Assembly: GCA_964367095.1 (NCBI GenBank)
Contig: CAYIXE010000019.1
Span: forward strand, 1 to 16,633
DNA length: 16,633 nucleotides
Reading direction: 5' to 3'
Origin: UBA927 sp964367095
Lineage (GTDB): Bacteria; Patescibacteriota; Microgenomatia; UBA10105; UBA927
The translations under genes and the position numbers were made by a program. The notes beneath the pieces are model-generated. The model worked only from the letters and a program-made list of their open reading frames with translations, made no database searches and had not been told where the DNA came from. How positions within the stretch are numbered: position 1 is the first letter of the stretch; the number at the start of each line of letters is the position of its first letter. Below, piece after piece: positions 7,824 through 14,652 of the stretch.

Positions 7824-8674
7824 AGCAAATATTTTTCCCAACCCGGGTAAGAATTGTGTGATTCTCTCGTCCTCCAAAGATAGAGAGGAATCCTGAATGA
7901 ATAATTTCGCCCGTATTTCTCCGCAAGCTGAAGCACGTGATCGCGCCCGGCACCACGGCCTGAAAGCGACGGCCACACCCGCTTGTCGCGCGGTCTGAAT
8001 CGCACGTCGCGTATCGTCTCGCGGCTGAAAAACGGTGCGCCATCGACTCCCGGATATGATTCTTTTGTTCCGATAAACAAAGGTCGTGTCGGCAAGCGTT
8101 TTTTAAAAACGAACGGCACATACTGGTAGGGAAACCATCTGTGCATAAGCAACCCTTTTGAATTTTCTGCAAACGCGTTTATTGTATCTGGCGTAATGAC
8201 AATACCGCTCTCTTCCCTTAATATCTTTTCCGCATCAAGACATTTATTTAAAAATTCGTTTTTGAATGGGAATAGCGATGTGGTAACACAGAGCGCGTTG
8301 TATCGTTTTGCGAGATTGTATTGGACCTCGATACGATTTAAGAGCGACGCATCATCCGCGTCCTGGAAGGTGATCCAAACTCCTTTTGACTGGTCCATAG
8401 CGTAATTGCGTGCAAGCCAACCAACACTGATATTGACCCCTCTCAAATCAACACGGTGCGGATCTGTGTAGGGGCATTTGAGATATCGGACACGCTGGTC
8501 TTTTTTCATAAACTCTCGTACGATCTTTTCGGTATCATCAGTGCTTCCATCGTCAACAACAATGATCTCAAGATTTTTGTACGTTTGATCGATCATCGAC
8601 TGTATTGCAACTCCGAGGGCGGGTCCTTCGTTATAGGTCGGGATGATGGCTGAAATGAGGGGTTGGTTATACAT
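7820..8674 (-). CDS. GT2 family glycosyltransferase
   Basis: This 284-residue GT-A protein starts MYNQPLISAIIPTYNEG, followed by EIIVVDDGSTDDTE (36-49) for the nucleotide and WITFQDADDAS (100-110) with the DxD metal site. A basic patch in the C-terminal half (FRPRDKRVWPS) may contact acceptor phosphate. The in-frame ATG at 8695 is possible but would overlap the upstream gene by 29 bp. The ATG at 8674 overlaps it by 8 bp and gives the usual spacing to the first strand, so I prefer it. Its stop overlaps the start of the next GT2 by 4 bp, so translation of the pair is likely coupled. It differs clearly in sequence from that neighbour and is not a recent duplicate. Donor and acceptor are unknown. 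Confidence 0.9.
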   Translation of the reverse strand: MYNQPLISAIIPTYNEGPALGVAIQSMIDQTYKNLEIIVVDDGSTDDTEKIVREFMKKDQRVRYLKCPYTDPHRVDLRGVNISVGWLARNYAMDQSKGVWITFQDADDASLLNRIEVQYNLAKRYNALCVTTSLFPFKNEFLNKCLDAEKILREESGIVITPDTINAFAENSKGLLMHRWFPYQYVPFVFKKRLPTRPLFIGTKESYPGVDGAPFFSRETIRDVRFRPRDKRVWPSLSGRGAGRDHVLQLAEKYGRNYSFRIPLYLWRTRESHNSYPGWEKYLL

Positions 8675-9839
8675 GTTGTTCTTTATATTTCTCAAGAGTG
8701 TCTATAAACATTCTATATGCCGAAGAGAATCGCTCCCTCGTGTGGTTTTTTTGAGCATATTGCCATGCCTTCATTGCTCTTGAACGTAATTCTATTATGG
8801 GAAGTGCTTCGATTTTGCGAACAGCGTTTTGTATTTCTTTTATACTACTATCTTTTAAAATTATTCCAAAGTCTTCTACGTCAACCCCTGAATGCTCACT
8901 TATGATGGGGATGAGACCGGTGTGCATGGTCGTTATCACTGCGCCCGATTGTCCCTCTGAGCAAGAAGGATAGATGAGGGCGACAGAAGAGGCACATATT
9001 TCCTGAAACTCTGTACTTCCGGGATCGATTGGTCCAACAACTTTGATGTTAGGTGTTTCGTAGAGTTCTTTTTTGTACACTTCTACGAAATCTTTTTCGT
9101 TGGCAACCTTACCGAAGACGGTCAAATGGTACTCAGGCATGCCCACGAATGCTTCAAGCACAAGGTCAAGCCCCTTGTGTACCATGCCTGACCCGCCGAA
9201 CCATATGAAATTTTTTCGAGCAGCCTCAAAATCTTTATTGATGGGTGATGTGTAAGTGTGCGTTGTTGAGAGGGGAATACGAGTTATTTTCCCCTTCGGG
9301 ATATTATAGGTGTCTTCAGTCACTTTATTACCCAACAAAGAAATGAAGTCTGCATAGTCGGTTGCTCGAGAGGGGGCGATACGTCTTTGCTGGAGCAAGG
9401 ATACACCCCGCCTTACCTTTAAATCGAGAAGCCGTTTTTGTTCAGCGTCATTTTGAAATTTCCAGTACGACGTTGTTAGGTGGAGTATTTTAATACAATC
9501 TTTGTTCAAAAGTGGTGCTAGGCGCTCCATGTTGGAATGGATGTCCAAAAAGTAGGCGTATTTTTTCTTTGGGATAAATGTTGTATTGGTCCAGTCTATG
9601 ATATCCACCGCGTATCCTTTTTCAAAAAAAATATTAACGATTTCTCTGCATTCCCACCGGTTTGTGTGGGCGTTGAGAACTCTATCGGATACAACGAAAG
9701 GAAGAGTGATATAAGATATCAATACGTTACCACTAGCTTTACCGCGAGGGCTAAGGTGAACAATGCCTCCGGATAATTTTAATCGGATTTTTTTGAGTAC
9801 TTTATAGTTTTTGATATTTCGCCAAAAATCTTTTTGCAT
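8667..9839 (-). CDS. GT4-like (GT-B) glycosyltransferase
   Basis: This 390-residue protein has a divergent N-terminal acceptor domain and a recognisable Glycos_transf_1 donor domain. NFIWFGGSGMVHKGLDLVLE (210-229) opens the second Rossmann fold, with the basic MVHKG of the donor phosphate site. IKVVGPIDP (265-273) follows, then PSCSEGQSGAVITTMHTGLI (291-310), the loop that binds the donor sugar. This loop has Thr-Thr-Met-His where most GT4 proteins have Val-x-Glu-Ala-Met, so the usual second Glu is missing, which makes the donor hard to predict. A basic N-terminal stretch (KVLKKIRLKL) could sit on the membrane. It begins 5 bp after the stop of the dehydratase gene upstream and overlaps the following GT2 by 8 bp. 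Confidence 0.82.
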   Translation of the reverse strand: MQKDFWRNIKNYKVLKKIRLKLSGGIVHLSPRGKASGNVLISYITLPFVVSDRVLNAHTNRWECREIVNIFFEKGYAVDIIDWTNTTFIPKKKYAYFLDIHSNMERLAPLLNKDCIKILHLTTSYWKFQNDAEQKRLLDLKVRRGVSLLQQRRIAPSRATDYADFISLLGNKVTEDTYNIPKGKITRIPLSTTHTYTSPINKDFEAARKNFIWFGGSGMVHKGLDLVLEAFVGMPEYHLTVFGKVANEKDFVEVYKKELYETPNIKVVGPIDPGSTEFQEICASSVALIYPSCSEGQSGAVITTMHTGLIPIISEHSGVDVEDFGIILKDSSIKEIQNAVRKIEALPIIELRSRAMKAWQYAQKNHTRERFSSAYRMFIDTLEKYKEQHV

Positions 9840-9844
9840 ATGTT

Positions 9845-11029
9845 CTACAGCGTATCACTTAAGAGGGATTCCAGTCTCACGATTTCTTCCTCTGTTAAAT
9901 CTGGATTATTTCCAAAATAAAAACCATTGATATGTATAAAATCAGCATTTTTGAGCCCGTGATCTTTTGGAAGAGTATTTTTTAAATAAAAAGGATGCTT
10001 GGTGATGTTTCCCGCAATGATCGGTCTGATCTCAATGTTATTATCCTCAAATCTTTTTTTGTAATGCATGAATACTTCGTTATTCTTTGCAATCAGAGGC
10101 ATTGCGAAATTGGATACAATATCCATATGGCTAACCTTGAGGGGCAATAAATCTTTATTCCCTACTATCGATTTTTGGAATCGCTTAAAATTATTTTTGC
10201 GCGCTTCTACGATTGTATCCCAATATTTTAACTGGATGTTTCCTATGAACGCATTGATGTCTGTTGGACGAACACTGTAGGCAAGGTCATAAAAACTATA
10301 TTTTGAAAAGAAATCATCAATACCATGTGCCATCCTCAAAGACTTTTGTTTTTCGAGAGGGAGGCTTCTGTCCCATCCATGCGCTCGTGCGATAATGAGG
10401 GCGTGGCGGAGTTCTTCGTCGTCAGTACATATCATGCCACCTTCTATCGTTGATATGTGATGTGCGACAAAGAACGAGAAAGTTGAAGCAAGGCCAAAAT
10501 TTCCCAATAGTGTGCCACTTATTTTTGAACCAAGTGCTTCACAGTTATCTTCAATCAACAACACATTTTTCTCTCTACACATCTCTTGTATTTTGACCAT
10601 GTCGTCCCCGAAACCAAGAACATTTGTGAGGAAAAGAGCATCAATTTTTTCTATATGCTCCATTAATGTTTCTGGGGATATGTTCAAAGTTTCGAGAGAT
10701 ACATCGATCGGTACAGGAGTCAGTCCCAACTGGATGAGTGGCATTACGTTTGTTGACCACGTCAAAGAAGAGATGCCAACCGATGCTCTGGGGCGTATTT
10801 TCTTGAGATTAATAAGTGCTTGTATGAGAACGAGGTTGGCACTGCTGCCACTGTTTACAAATACCGCATATTTTCGTTGTTGTTTTTTGGCAAAAGAACT
10901 TTCAAATTTCTCTGTCTCTTTTCCCATGCTTAAAATGTCAGATCGTAGAATAAATTCCACAAGCTGTCTCTTTGTGTCACCTTCGTTGTAAAAACTCGAT
11001 TTTATGAGCTTAATTGGTTTTTTCGACAT
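9845..11029 (-). CDS. ColD/E1-type NDP-4-keto-6-deoxyhexose 3-dehydratase (DegT fold, His for Lys)
   Basis: This 394-residue DegT-fold enzyme shows SGSSANL (60-66), IEDNCEALGS (159-168) and FSFFVAHHISTIEGGM (184-199). His190 takes the place of the Schiff-base lysine. That replacement defines the pyridoxamine-phosphate-dependent 3-dehydratases: ColD makes the 3-deoxy intermediate of GDP-colitose, and E1 does so in CDP-3,6-dideoxyhexose synthesis. The length fits ColD (about 388) better than E1 or RfbH (about 437), and I see no clustered cysteines for an iron-sulfur centre. It sits in the same strand array as a GDP-fucose-synthase-type protein and a GDP-mannose-hydrolase-type NUDIX, which supports a GDP-sugar substrate. 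It starts 1 bp after the STELLO-like gene. The class is clear and the exact sugar is inferred. Confidence 0.85.
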   Translation of the reverse strand: MSKKPIKLIKSSFYNEGDTKRQLVEFILRSDILSMGKETEKFESSFAKKQQRKYAVFVNSGSSANLVLIQALINLKKIRPRASVGISSLTWSTNVMPLIQLGLTPVPIDVSLETLNISPETLMEHIEKIDALFLTNVLGFGDDMVKIQEMCREKNVLLIEDNCEALGSKISGTLLGNFGLASTFSFFVAHHISTIEGGMICTDDEELRHALIIARAHGWDRSLPLEKQKSLRMAHGIDDFFSKYSFYDLAYSVRPTDINAFIGNIQLKYWDTIVEARKNNFKRFQKSIVGNKDLLPLKVSHMDIVSNFAMPLIAKNNEVFMHYKKRFEDNNIEIRPIIAGNITKHPFYLKNTLPKDHGLKNADFIHINGFYFGNNPDLTEEEIVRLESLLSDTL

Positions 11030-11030
11030 G

Positions 11031-12014
11031 TTATTGTTTTGCTATTCTCTCTATATCTTTAATCCATGCTTCTAATACAACCATCTCTTTTTTGGGTACC
11101 AACTCTTTATTAATAAGTGCTTGGTATGCTTCCCGTAAGTTCTCTGACATGCTCGCACCATCTCTTAGAGAATTTTTGGTAATACGGAAGATATCTTCTG
11201 CGTGGAGGTATATGAGAATTTCATTTTCGAAGTCTTTAAGGTAGTCGTGAGGATTTCGCTCTTGTGTAACTGTGGGCGGCGTAAAACCTGTTAAATAACC
11301 ATGTTGCCACATGATAGGTTGTGCAATAAGACTGCGCACTATGTCGCTTGCCCTCGGTGTGATAGATGTTGGAAGATACATTAAAACATAAACGTCTTTT
11401 TGAAATGTAGTACTCTGGCAATTAAATGGTGATACGGTTCCCGTAGATAAAACAAGTGGCTCATTTTGATCGAAATAAATATGCTGGTTGCTTGTTAGGC
11501 GATAAATCGCGTCTACGTCAGTATCTTTGTCGGCTAAATGTTGCCATACTCCCACACGGCATTCTTTTTTGTTTTCCTGCACTCTCGGGGTTTCCAGTAT
11601 TTTGTTAAGAGGTAACCCTCGTGGCCATACGGTTTTGTCCGTAAAATACTTATAAATATTAATAAAGCCATCGTGTTCTAAATTTTTAAATATACCTTGA
11701 AATCTCGGTACCCCCCAATGTTCGTTTGGTATGTTATCGTCGTCTGATTGAGTGATAAAAGTTGCTCCTTGTTCCATTGCATACAAGTATCCGATATTTA
11801 CTCGAGAAGGGAGATTCCATGGAGCGTGCGCAATCATATTATAAGGGAGACTCTCTTGTTTTTGTGGGGATAGATAGCAAACGTCTGCATAATTCCAATC
11901 CACTGGTGTTTTTTTATCACCCACAACAATGACCTCCCAGTCTTTCATTGCACTGTATTTTTCTACAGCGATGGTGGGCGAGTTGATTGATGTCATTACT
12001 AAGTAGTTTTTCAT
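11031..12014 (-). CDS. STELLO-like (DUF288) putative glycosyltransferase
   Basis: This 327-residue protein resembles the STELLO/DUF288 domain known from plant Golgi proteins: MTSINSPTIAVEKY (7-20), DWEVIVVGDKKTPVDW (25-40), YLSPQKQ (47-53), SRVNIGYLYAMEQGA (70-84) and ITQSDDDNIP (87-96). The DDDN triad at the end of a strand looks like a GT-A metal site. Plant STELLO1/2 help cellulose synthase assembly and are suspected glycosyltransferases. A bacterial copy amid glycosyltransferases is probably a transferase of a nucleotide sugar. I chose the ATG at 12014 because the conserved TSIN strand follows at once and it lies 13 bp after the fucosyltransferase-like gene. A longer reading to 12152 would overlap that gene and has no domain support. 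There is no membrane helix, unlike the plant proteins. Family assignment is from motif memory. Confidence 0.72.
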   Translation of the reverse strand: MKNYLVMTSINSPTIAVEKYSAMKDWEVIVVGDKKTPVDWNYADVCYLSPQKQESLPYNMIAHAPWNLPSRVNIGYLYAMEQGATFITQSDDDNIPNEHWGVPRFQGIFKNLEHDGFINIYKYFTDKTVWPRGLPLNKILETPRVQENKKECRVGVWQHLADKDTDVDAIYRLTSNQHIYFDQNEPLVLSTGTVSPFNCQSTTFQKDVYVLMYLPTSITPRASDIVRSLIAQPIMWQHGYLTGFTPPTVTQERNPHDYLKDFENEILIYLHAEDIFRITKNSLRDGASMSENLREAYQALINKELVPKKEMVVLEAWIKDIERIAKQ

Positions 12015-12027
12015 AAAGATGACGTTT

Positions 12028-12927
12028 CTAAATTTGGATCCATGACTTAGGGAGAAGGTCGGAGGTATTGAAGTCTTTAGTAAGCCATTTTTTGGGTGCG
12101 ATAACGATCTGTCCTTCTTTTTGTTTTGATAACCATGCTCCCCACCATCCAAATGTGCTATTTGACAATATGTGGTGCTTGCAGTAACTCATGAGGATTA
12201 AATCCTCATAGTTTTTTTCAGGACCTTGATCAATGTAGGTAACGGGGTAGGAGATATGGAGATTCTCTCGAACCCAGTCCATGCTATCAGAAAAAACAAA
12301 GAAGTGGGGATTTTTGACTGAGGGGGCTATTTTTTGAATGGCGGCATAGTAATATTCTAGTGGCGAAACCCCATGATGTTCCCTGATTTTTGGGTTGTTT
12401 GCAAAATCTCCGCGGCGTATATGAAGACATACGGGTGTCTCTTCGGACTGAATCATTTTAAGAAATCGCAGCCCTTGGTCCCCCCACGCGGTCTTTAGGG
12501 TGAAATCTTTTCTTAGTATTTCGGCGATGTCTTTGAAGTATTTTTCTGTCAACCAATGTCCATCTAGATACAATGTGCCTTTCAAGTCTTTGATGGATGG
12601 ATCATATGTCCGTTGGCTTTCTTTAATATAACCGAGCGCGCGAAGAATTTTTTTACCGACATGAAATTTTTCTAACACCCGATATAATGTTTTTGTTGGT
12701 TCTTTTGTTAAAAAATGACGACATGCATTAAACCGCATAACCTCTGTTTTTTTAACGTATTCTCCCGCAATATTAAAATGCTGGAGACTGTATGAATGAT
12801 GCGGGTATGTCGCAAACCCTAAATTGTCGATTTTAAGAGAGTCATTGTTTTGTAATGACAGGGCTCTCGCTATGGCATATTGAAACATCTGATTCCCAAG
12901 ACCGCCTATAATGTTTGCGTATATCAT
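12028..12927 (-). CDS. GT11 alpha-1,2-fucosyltransferase-like protein
   Basis: This 299-residue protein shows the GT11 hallmarks: IIGGLGNQMFQYA (6-18) at the N-terminus, LHIRRGDF (168-175) with the Arg-Arg-Gly-Asp that binds the GDP-sugar, FVFSDSMDWV (210-219) and LSNSTFGWWGAWLS (254-267). GT11 enzymes of the FutC type add L-fucose in alpha-1,2 linkage to galactose, using GDP-fucose. A GDP-L-fucose-synthase-type gene lies directly upstream (26 bp), so donor supply and transfer are encoded together. With the ColD-type gene nearby, the real donor could be GDP-colitose, which is 3-deoxyfucose. No signal peptide is seen, so the protein is cytoplasmic or peripheral. The start at 12927 sits exactly before the first conserved strand and has no Shine-Dalgarno sequence. 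Confidence 0.88.
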   Translation of the reverse strand: MIYANIIGGLGNQMFQYAIARALSLQNNDSLKIDNLGFATYPHHSYSLQHFNIAGEYVKKTEVMRFNACRHFLTKEPTKTLYRVLEKFHVGKKILRALGYIKESQRTYDPSIKDLKGTLYLDGHWLTEKYFKDIAEILRKDFTLKTAWGDQGLRFLKMIQSEETPVCLHIRRGDFANNPKIREHHGVSPLEYYYAAIQKIAPSVKNPHFFVFSDSMDWVRENLHISYPVTYIDQGPEKNYEDLILMSYCKHHILSNSTFGWWGAWLSKQKEGQIVIAPKKWLTKDFNTSDLLPKSWIQI

Positions 12928-12953
12928 GTAGACCGTAGTATGCGAGTAGGGGA

Positions 12954-13907
12954 CTAGGCCTCCAACCCCTTATTAAAGGATTTGATTGTTTCTTGCAAGC
13001 CCGTAGTGAAAGGGGTCTTTGCCATAAAGCCGAATTCATTTTTTGCACGACTGATGTCAAGCATTCTTCGTGGTTGACCGTCCGGCTCGGTGTGGATCCA
13101 TCTTATTTCACCATCAAAATTCATAAGTTTTACCAATATTTCCACTACGTTTTTGATGGAAATTTCTTGCCCTGATCCAATATTAACTGGGTCACTACTA
13201 TTGTAGCTTTCTGTCGCCAAAACTATTCCCTCAGCGGCATCTCCTGCGTATAGGAATTCTCTCGTTGCGTTACCTGTTCCCCAAACTTCAATGTAATTTT
13301 TGCCAGCTTTTTGTGCATCGGATATTTTTCTTATGAGAGCAGGAATGACATGGGATCGCATTGGGTCGAACGTATCTCTGGGGCCATACAAGTTTACCGT
13401 CATGAGGCAAATGGCATTAAAATTGTATTGTTGTTTGTATGCCTGCGCCTGGACGAGTAGCATTTTTTTTGCCAAACCATAAGGGGCATTCGTCTCTTCC
13501 GGGTATCCGTTCCACAGGTCGCTTTCCTTGAAAGGGACGGGTGTAAATTTTGGATAGGAGCAGATAGAGCCCATCGCAACAAATTTTTCCACACCAGCCA
13601 ACCGCGCTGCTTCCATTAAGTGTGTGCCCATAATAAGGTTGTCGTAAAATAACTCTCCCGGTCTTTCTCTATTAAATCCTATACCACCAGCTTTTGCTGC
13701 AAGATGTATCACAATATCTTGTCCGTCTACTATTTTTTGACAATTTTCCCATGTTCTCAAATCAATTTCTTTTGAACGAGGGATGAGTATGTTTTGTATT
13801 GGTACCCCTCGTTCTAAGAGTTTTTCAACAACAAAACCACCCAAGAAGCCAGCGCCACCAGTGACGAGGATTTTTTTTGTTTTTAAGTCTATCGTGTTTG
13901 TTTTCAT
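12954..13907 (-). CDS. fcl: GDP-L-fucose synthase / GDP-colitose synthase type SDR
   Basis: This 317-residue extended SDR closely fits the Fcl/WcaG family (about 321). It has the Rossmann motif VTGGAGFLGG (15-24), HLAAKAGGIGFN (68-79), GSICSYPK (113-120) with Cys116 as the epimerase cysteine, PYGLAKKM (142-149) as the Tyr-x3-Lys pair, VNLYGPRD (171-178) and RSHVIPAL (184-191) with His186 as the second epimerase residue. Fcl converts GDP-4-keto-6-deoxymannose to GDP-L-fucose by 3,5-epimerisation and NADPH reduction. The related ColC epimerises only C5 of the 3-deoxy ketose that ColD makes. Both routes fit here. It lies 37 bp after the NUDIX gene. A TATAAT at 13955-13960 on its strand could be an internal promoter, but no -35 is visible. 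Confidence 0.87.
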   Translation of the reverse strand: MKTNTIDLKTKKILVTGGAGFLGGFVVEKLLERGVPIQNILIPRSKEIDLRTWENCQKIVDGQDIVIHLAAKAGGIGFNRERPGELFYDNLIMGTHLMEAARLAGVEKFVAMGSICSYPKFTPVPFKESDLWNGYPEETNAPYGLAKKMLLVQAQAYKQQYNFNAICLMTVNLYGPRDTFDPMRSHVIPALIRKISDAQKAGKNYIEVWGTGNATREFLYAGDAAEGIVLATESYNSSDPVNIGSGQEISIKNVVEILVKLMNFDGEIRWIHTEPDGQPRRMLDISRAKNEFGFMAKTPFTTGLQETIKSFNKGLEA

Positions 13908-13944
13908 AAGATTTGTAATTTATTAATGGTTGTTAAAATTTGGA

Positions 13945-14532
13945 TTATGCCTTAATTATACACAATGCCTTAAGGATGCGAGGCTGAATGCTCGGATGTA
14001 TGGTCGCATCGTTCACATCTACCCACTGGTACTCGCTATGTTGTGCATCGAGTTTGATGGGTGTGTCGGGGGAGAGTATGCTTCCAAAGTATAATGCCAC
14101 CGCGTGATAGTTCGTATTCTCAAAGACTGAACTATCACTGATCTCATTGTCAACACCGCCGAACTTCATGTCGGTTGGCAGGACGCTTATTCCTGTTTCT
14201 TTTTCTGCGATTCGTATAGCTGCGTCCTCAAACGTCTCATTTTTGCGCAGACGTCCCCCGAATGTATAGAACATATCCCTGTAAGGGTTGTTCACGCGTC
14301 TTCCTAAAAGTATGTGTGTTTTCTCTGGGTTAAAGAAAAGAATATCCACTGTGCAAATGGGAGAAACTTCCATTAATATCTTGTAAATATCTCGGGGTAC
14401 GTCTTGCGTTGTTTTTTGTTCGGCCATCTTTGTGTCTTTATGAATACTACTCATAATATTTTCTGCTCTAAATCGCCGTCCCTCAAAGGAATACGGGATC
14501 TCGCCCTGTAATGATAATAAGTATTTCCTCAT
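13945..14532 (-). CDS. NUDIX hydrolase of the GDP-mannose mannosyl hydrolase type
   Basis: The core ILLGRRVNNPYRDMF and GGRLRKNETFEDAA matches the Gmm/NudD/WcaH family. The NUDIX box starts Gly-x5-Glu but continues RIAEKETGI instead of RE-x2-EE. The same loss of the usual Glu pair marks GDP-mannose hydrolases, which cleave GDP-mannose to GDP and mannose by attack on the sugar carbon. They often sit in fucose or colitose loci and may control GDP-mannose use or remove a side product. The start is uncertain. The ATG at 14568 overlaps the predicted -10 box and is unlikely. I give 14532, the first ATG downstream of that box (195 residues). The ATG at 14427 gives 160 residues, nearest to the family's usual length, and 14454 is also possible. 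This is the first gene of the minus-strand array. Confidence 0.82.
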   Translation of the reverse strand: MRKYLLSLQGEIPYSFEGRRFRAENIMSSIHKDTKMAEQKTTQDVPRDIYKILMEVSPICTVDILFFNPEKTHILLGRRVNNPYRDMFYTFGGRLRKNETFEDAAIRIAEKETGISVLPTDMKFGGVDNEISDSSVFENTNYHAVALYFGSILSPDTPIKLDAQHSEYQWVDVNDATIHPSIQPRILKALCIIKA

Positions 14533-14556
14533 ATGGTGTAGTATGCTAACTAATCT

Positions 14557-14586
14557 ATAATACCACATATTTTATATAACTTTCGA
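14557..14586 (-). promoter_or_regulatory. Candidate extended -10 promoter of the minus-strand array
   Basis: Read on the minus strand, TCGAAA (14586-14581, four matches to TTGACA), an 18-bp spacer and TATTAT (14562-14557) are preceded by TGG, giving an extended -10 element. It lies in the only divergent intergenic region of the window and would start transcription near 14550, upstream of the NUDIX gene and the seven genes behind it. It is judged by eye only. Confidence 0.35.
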
Positions 14587-14610
14587 TTAGAAACGATAGT
14601 TGTATGTAAT

Positions 14611-14639
14611 ACGAAATTCCCTTGTTTTTGCTTCATAAT
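14611..14639 (+). promoter_or_regulatory. Weak candidate promoter of the ABC transporter gene
   Basis: ACGAAA (14611-14616), 17 bp and CATAAT (14634-14639) lie just before the ATG at 14653, which would leave a leader of only about 6-8 nt. A second possible -10, TGTAAT (14605-14610), would give a leader of about 36 nt. Neither is strong, but divergent transcription requires a promoter in this 120-bp region. Confidence 0.25.
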
Positions 14640-14652
14640 AAGCGTAATCTAG

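Noticed and set aside
7824..7976. N-terminal extension of the GT2 gene up to an ATG at 7976
   Set aside because: It overlaps the upstream GT2 gene, is rich in Arg and Cys like a frame shadow, and the canonical first strand begins at 7823.
6924..8674. The two adjacent GT2 genes as a recent tandem duplication
   Set aside because: They share only the general GT2 motifs; their DxD contexts and C-terminal halves differ.
12015..12152. N-terminal extension of the STELLO-like gene up to an ATG at 12152
   Set aside because: It lies inside the GT11 gene and has no domain support; the conserved start follows the ATG at 12014.
14533..14568. Earliest in-frame ATG of the NUDIX gene
   Set aside because: It overlaps the predicted -10 box and would add residues before a core that family members start only 10-20 residues upstream of.
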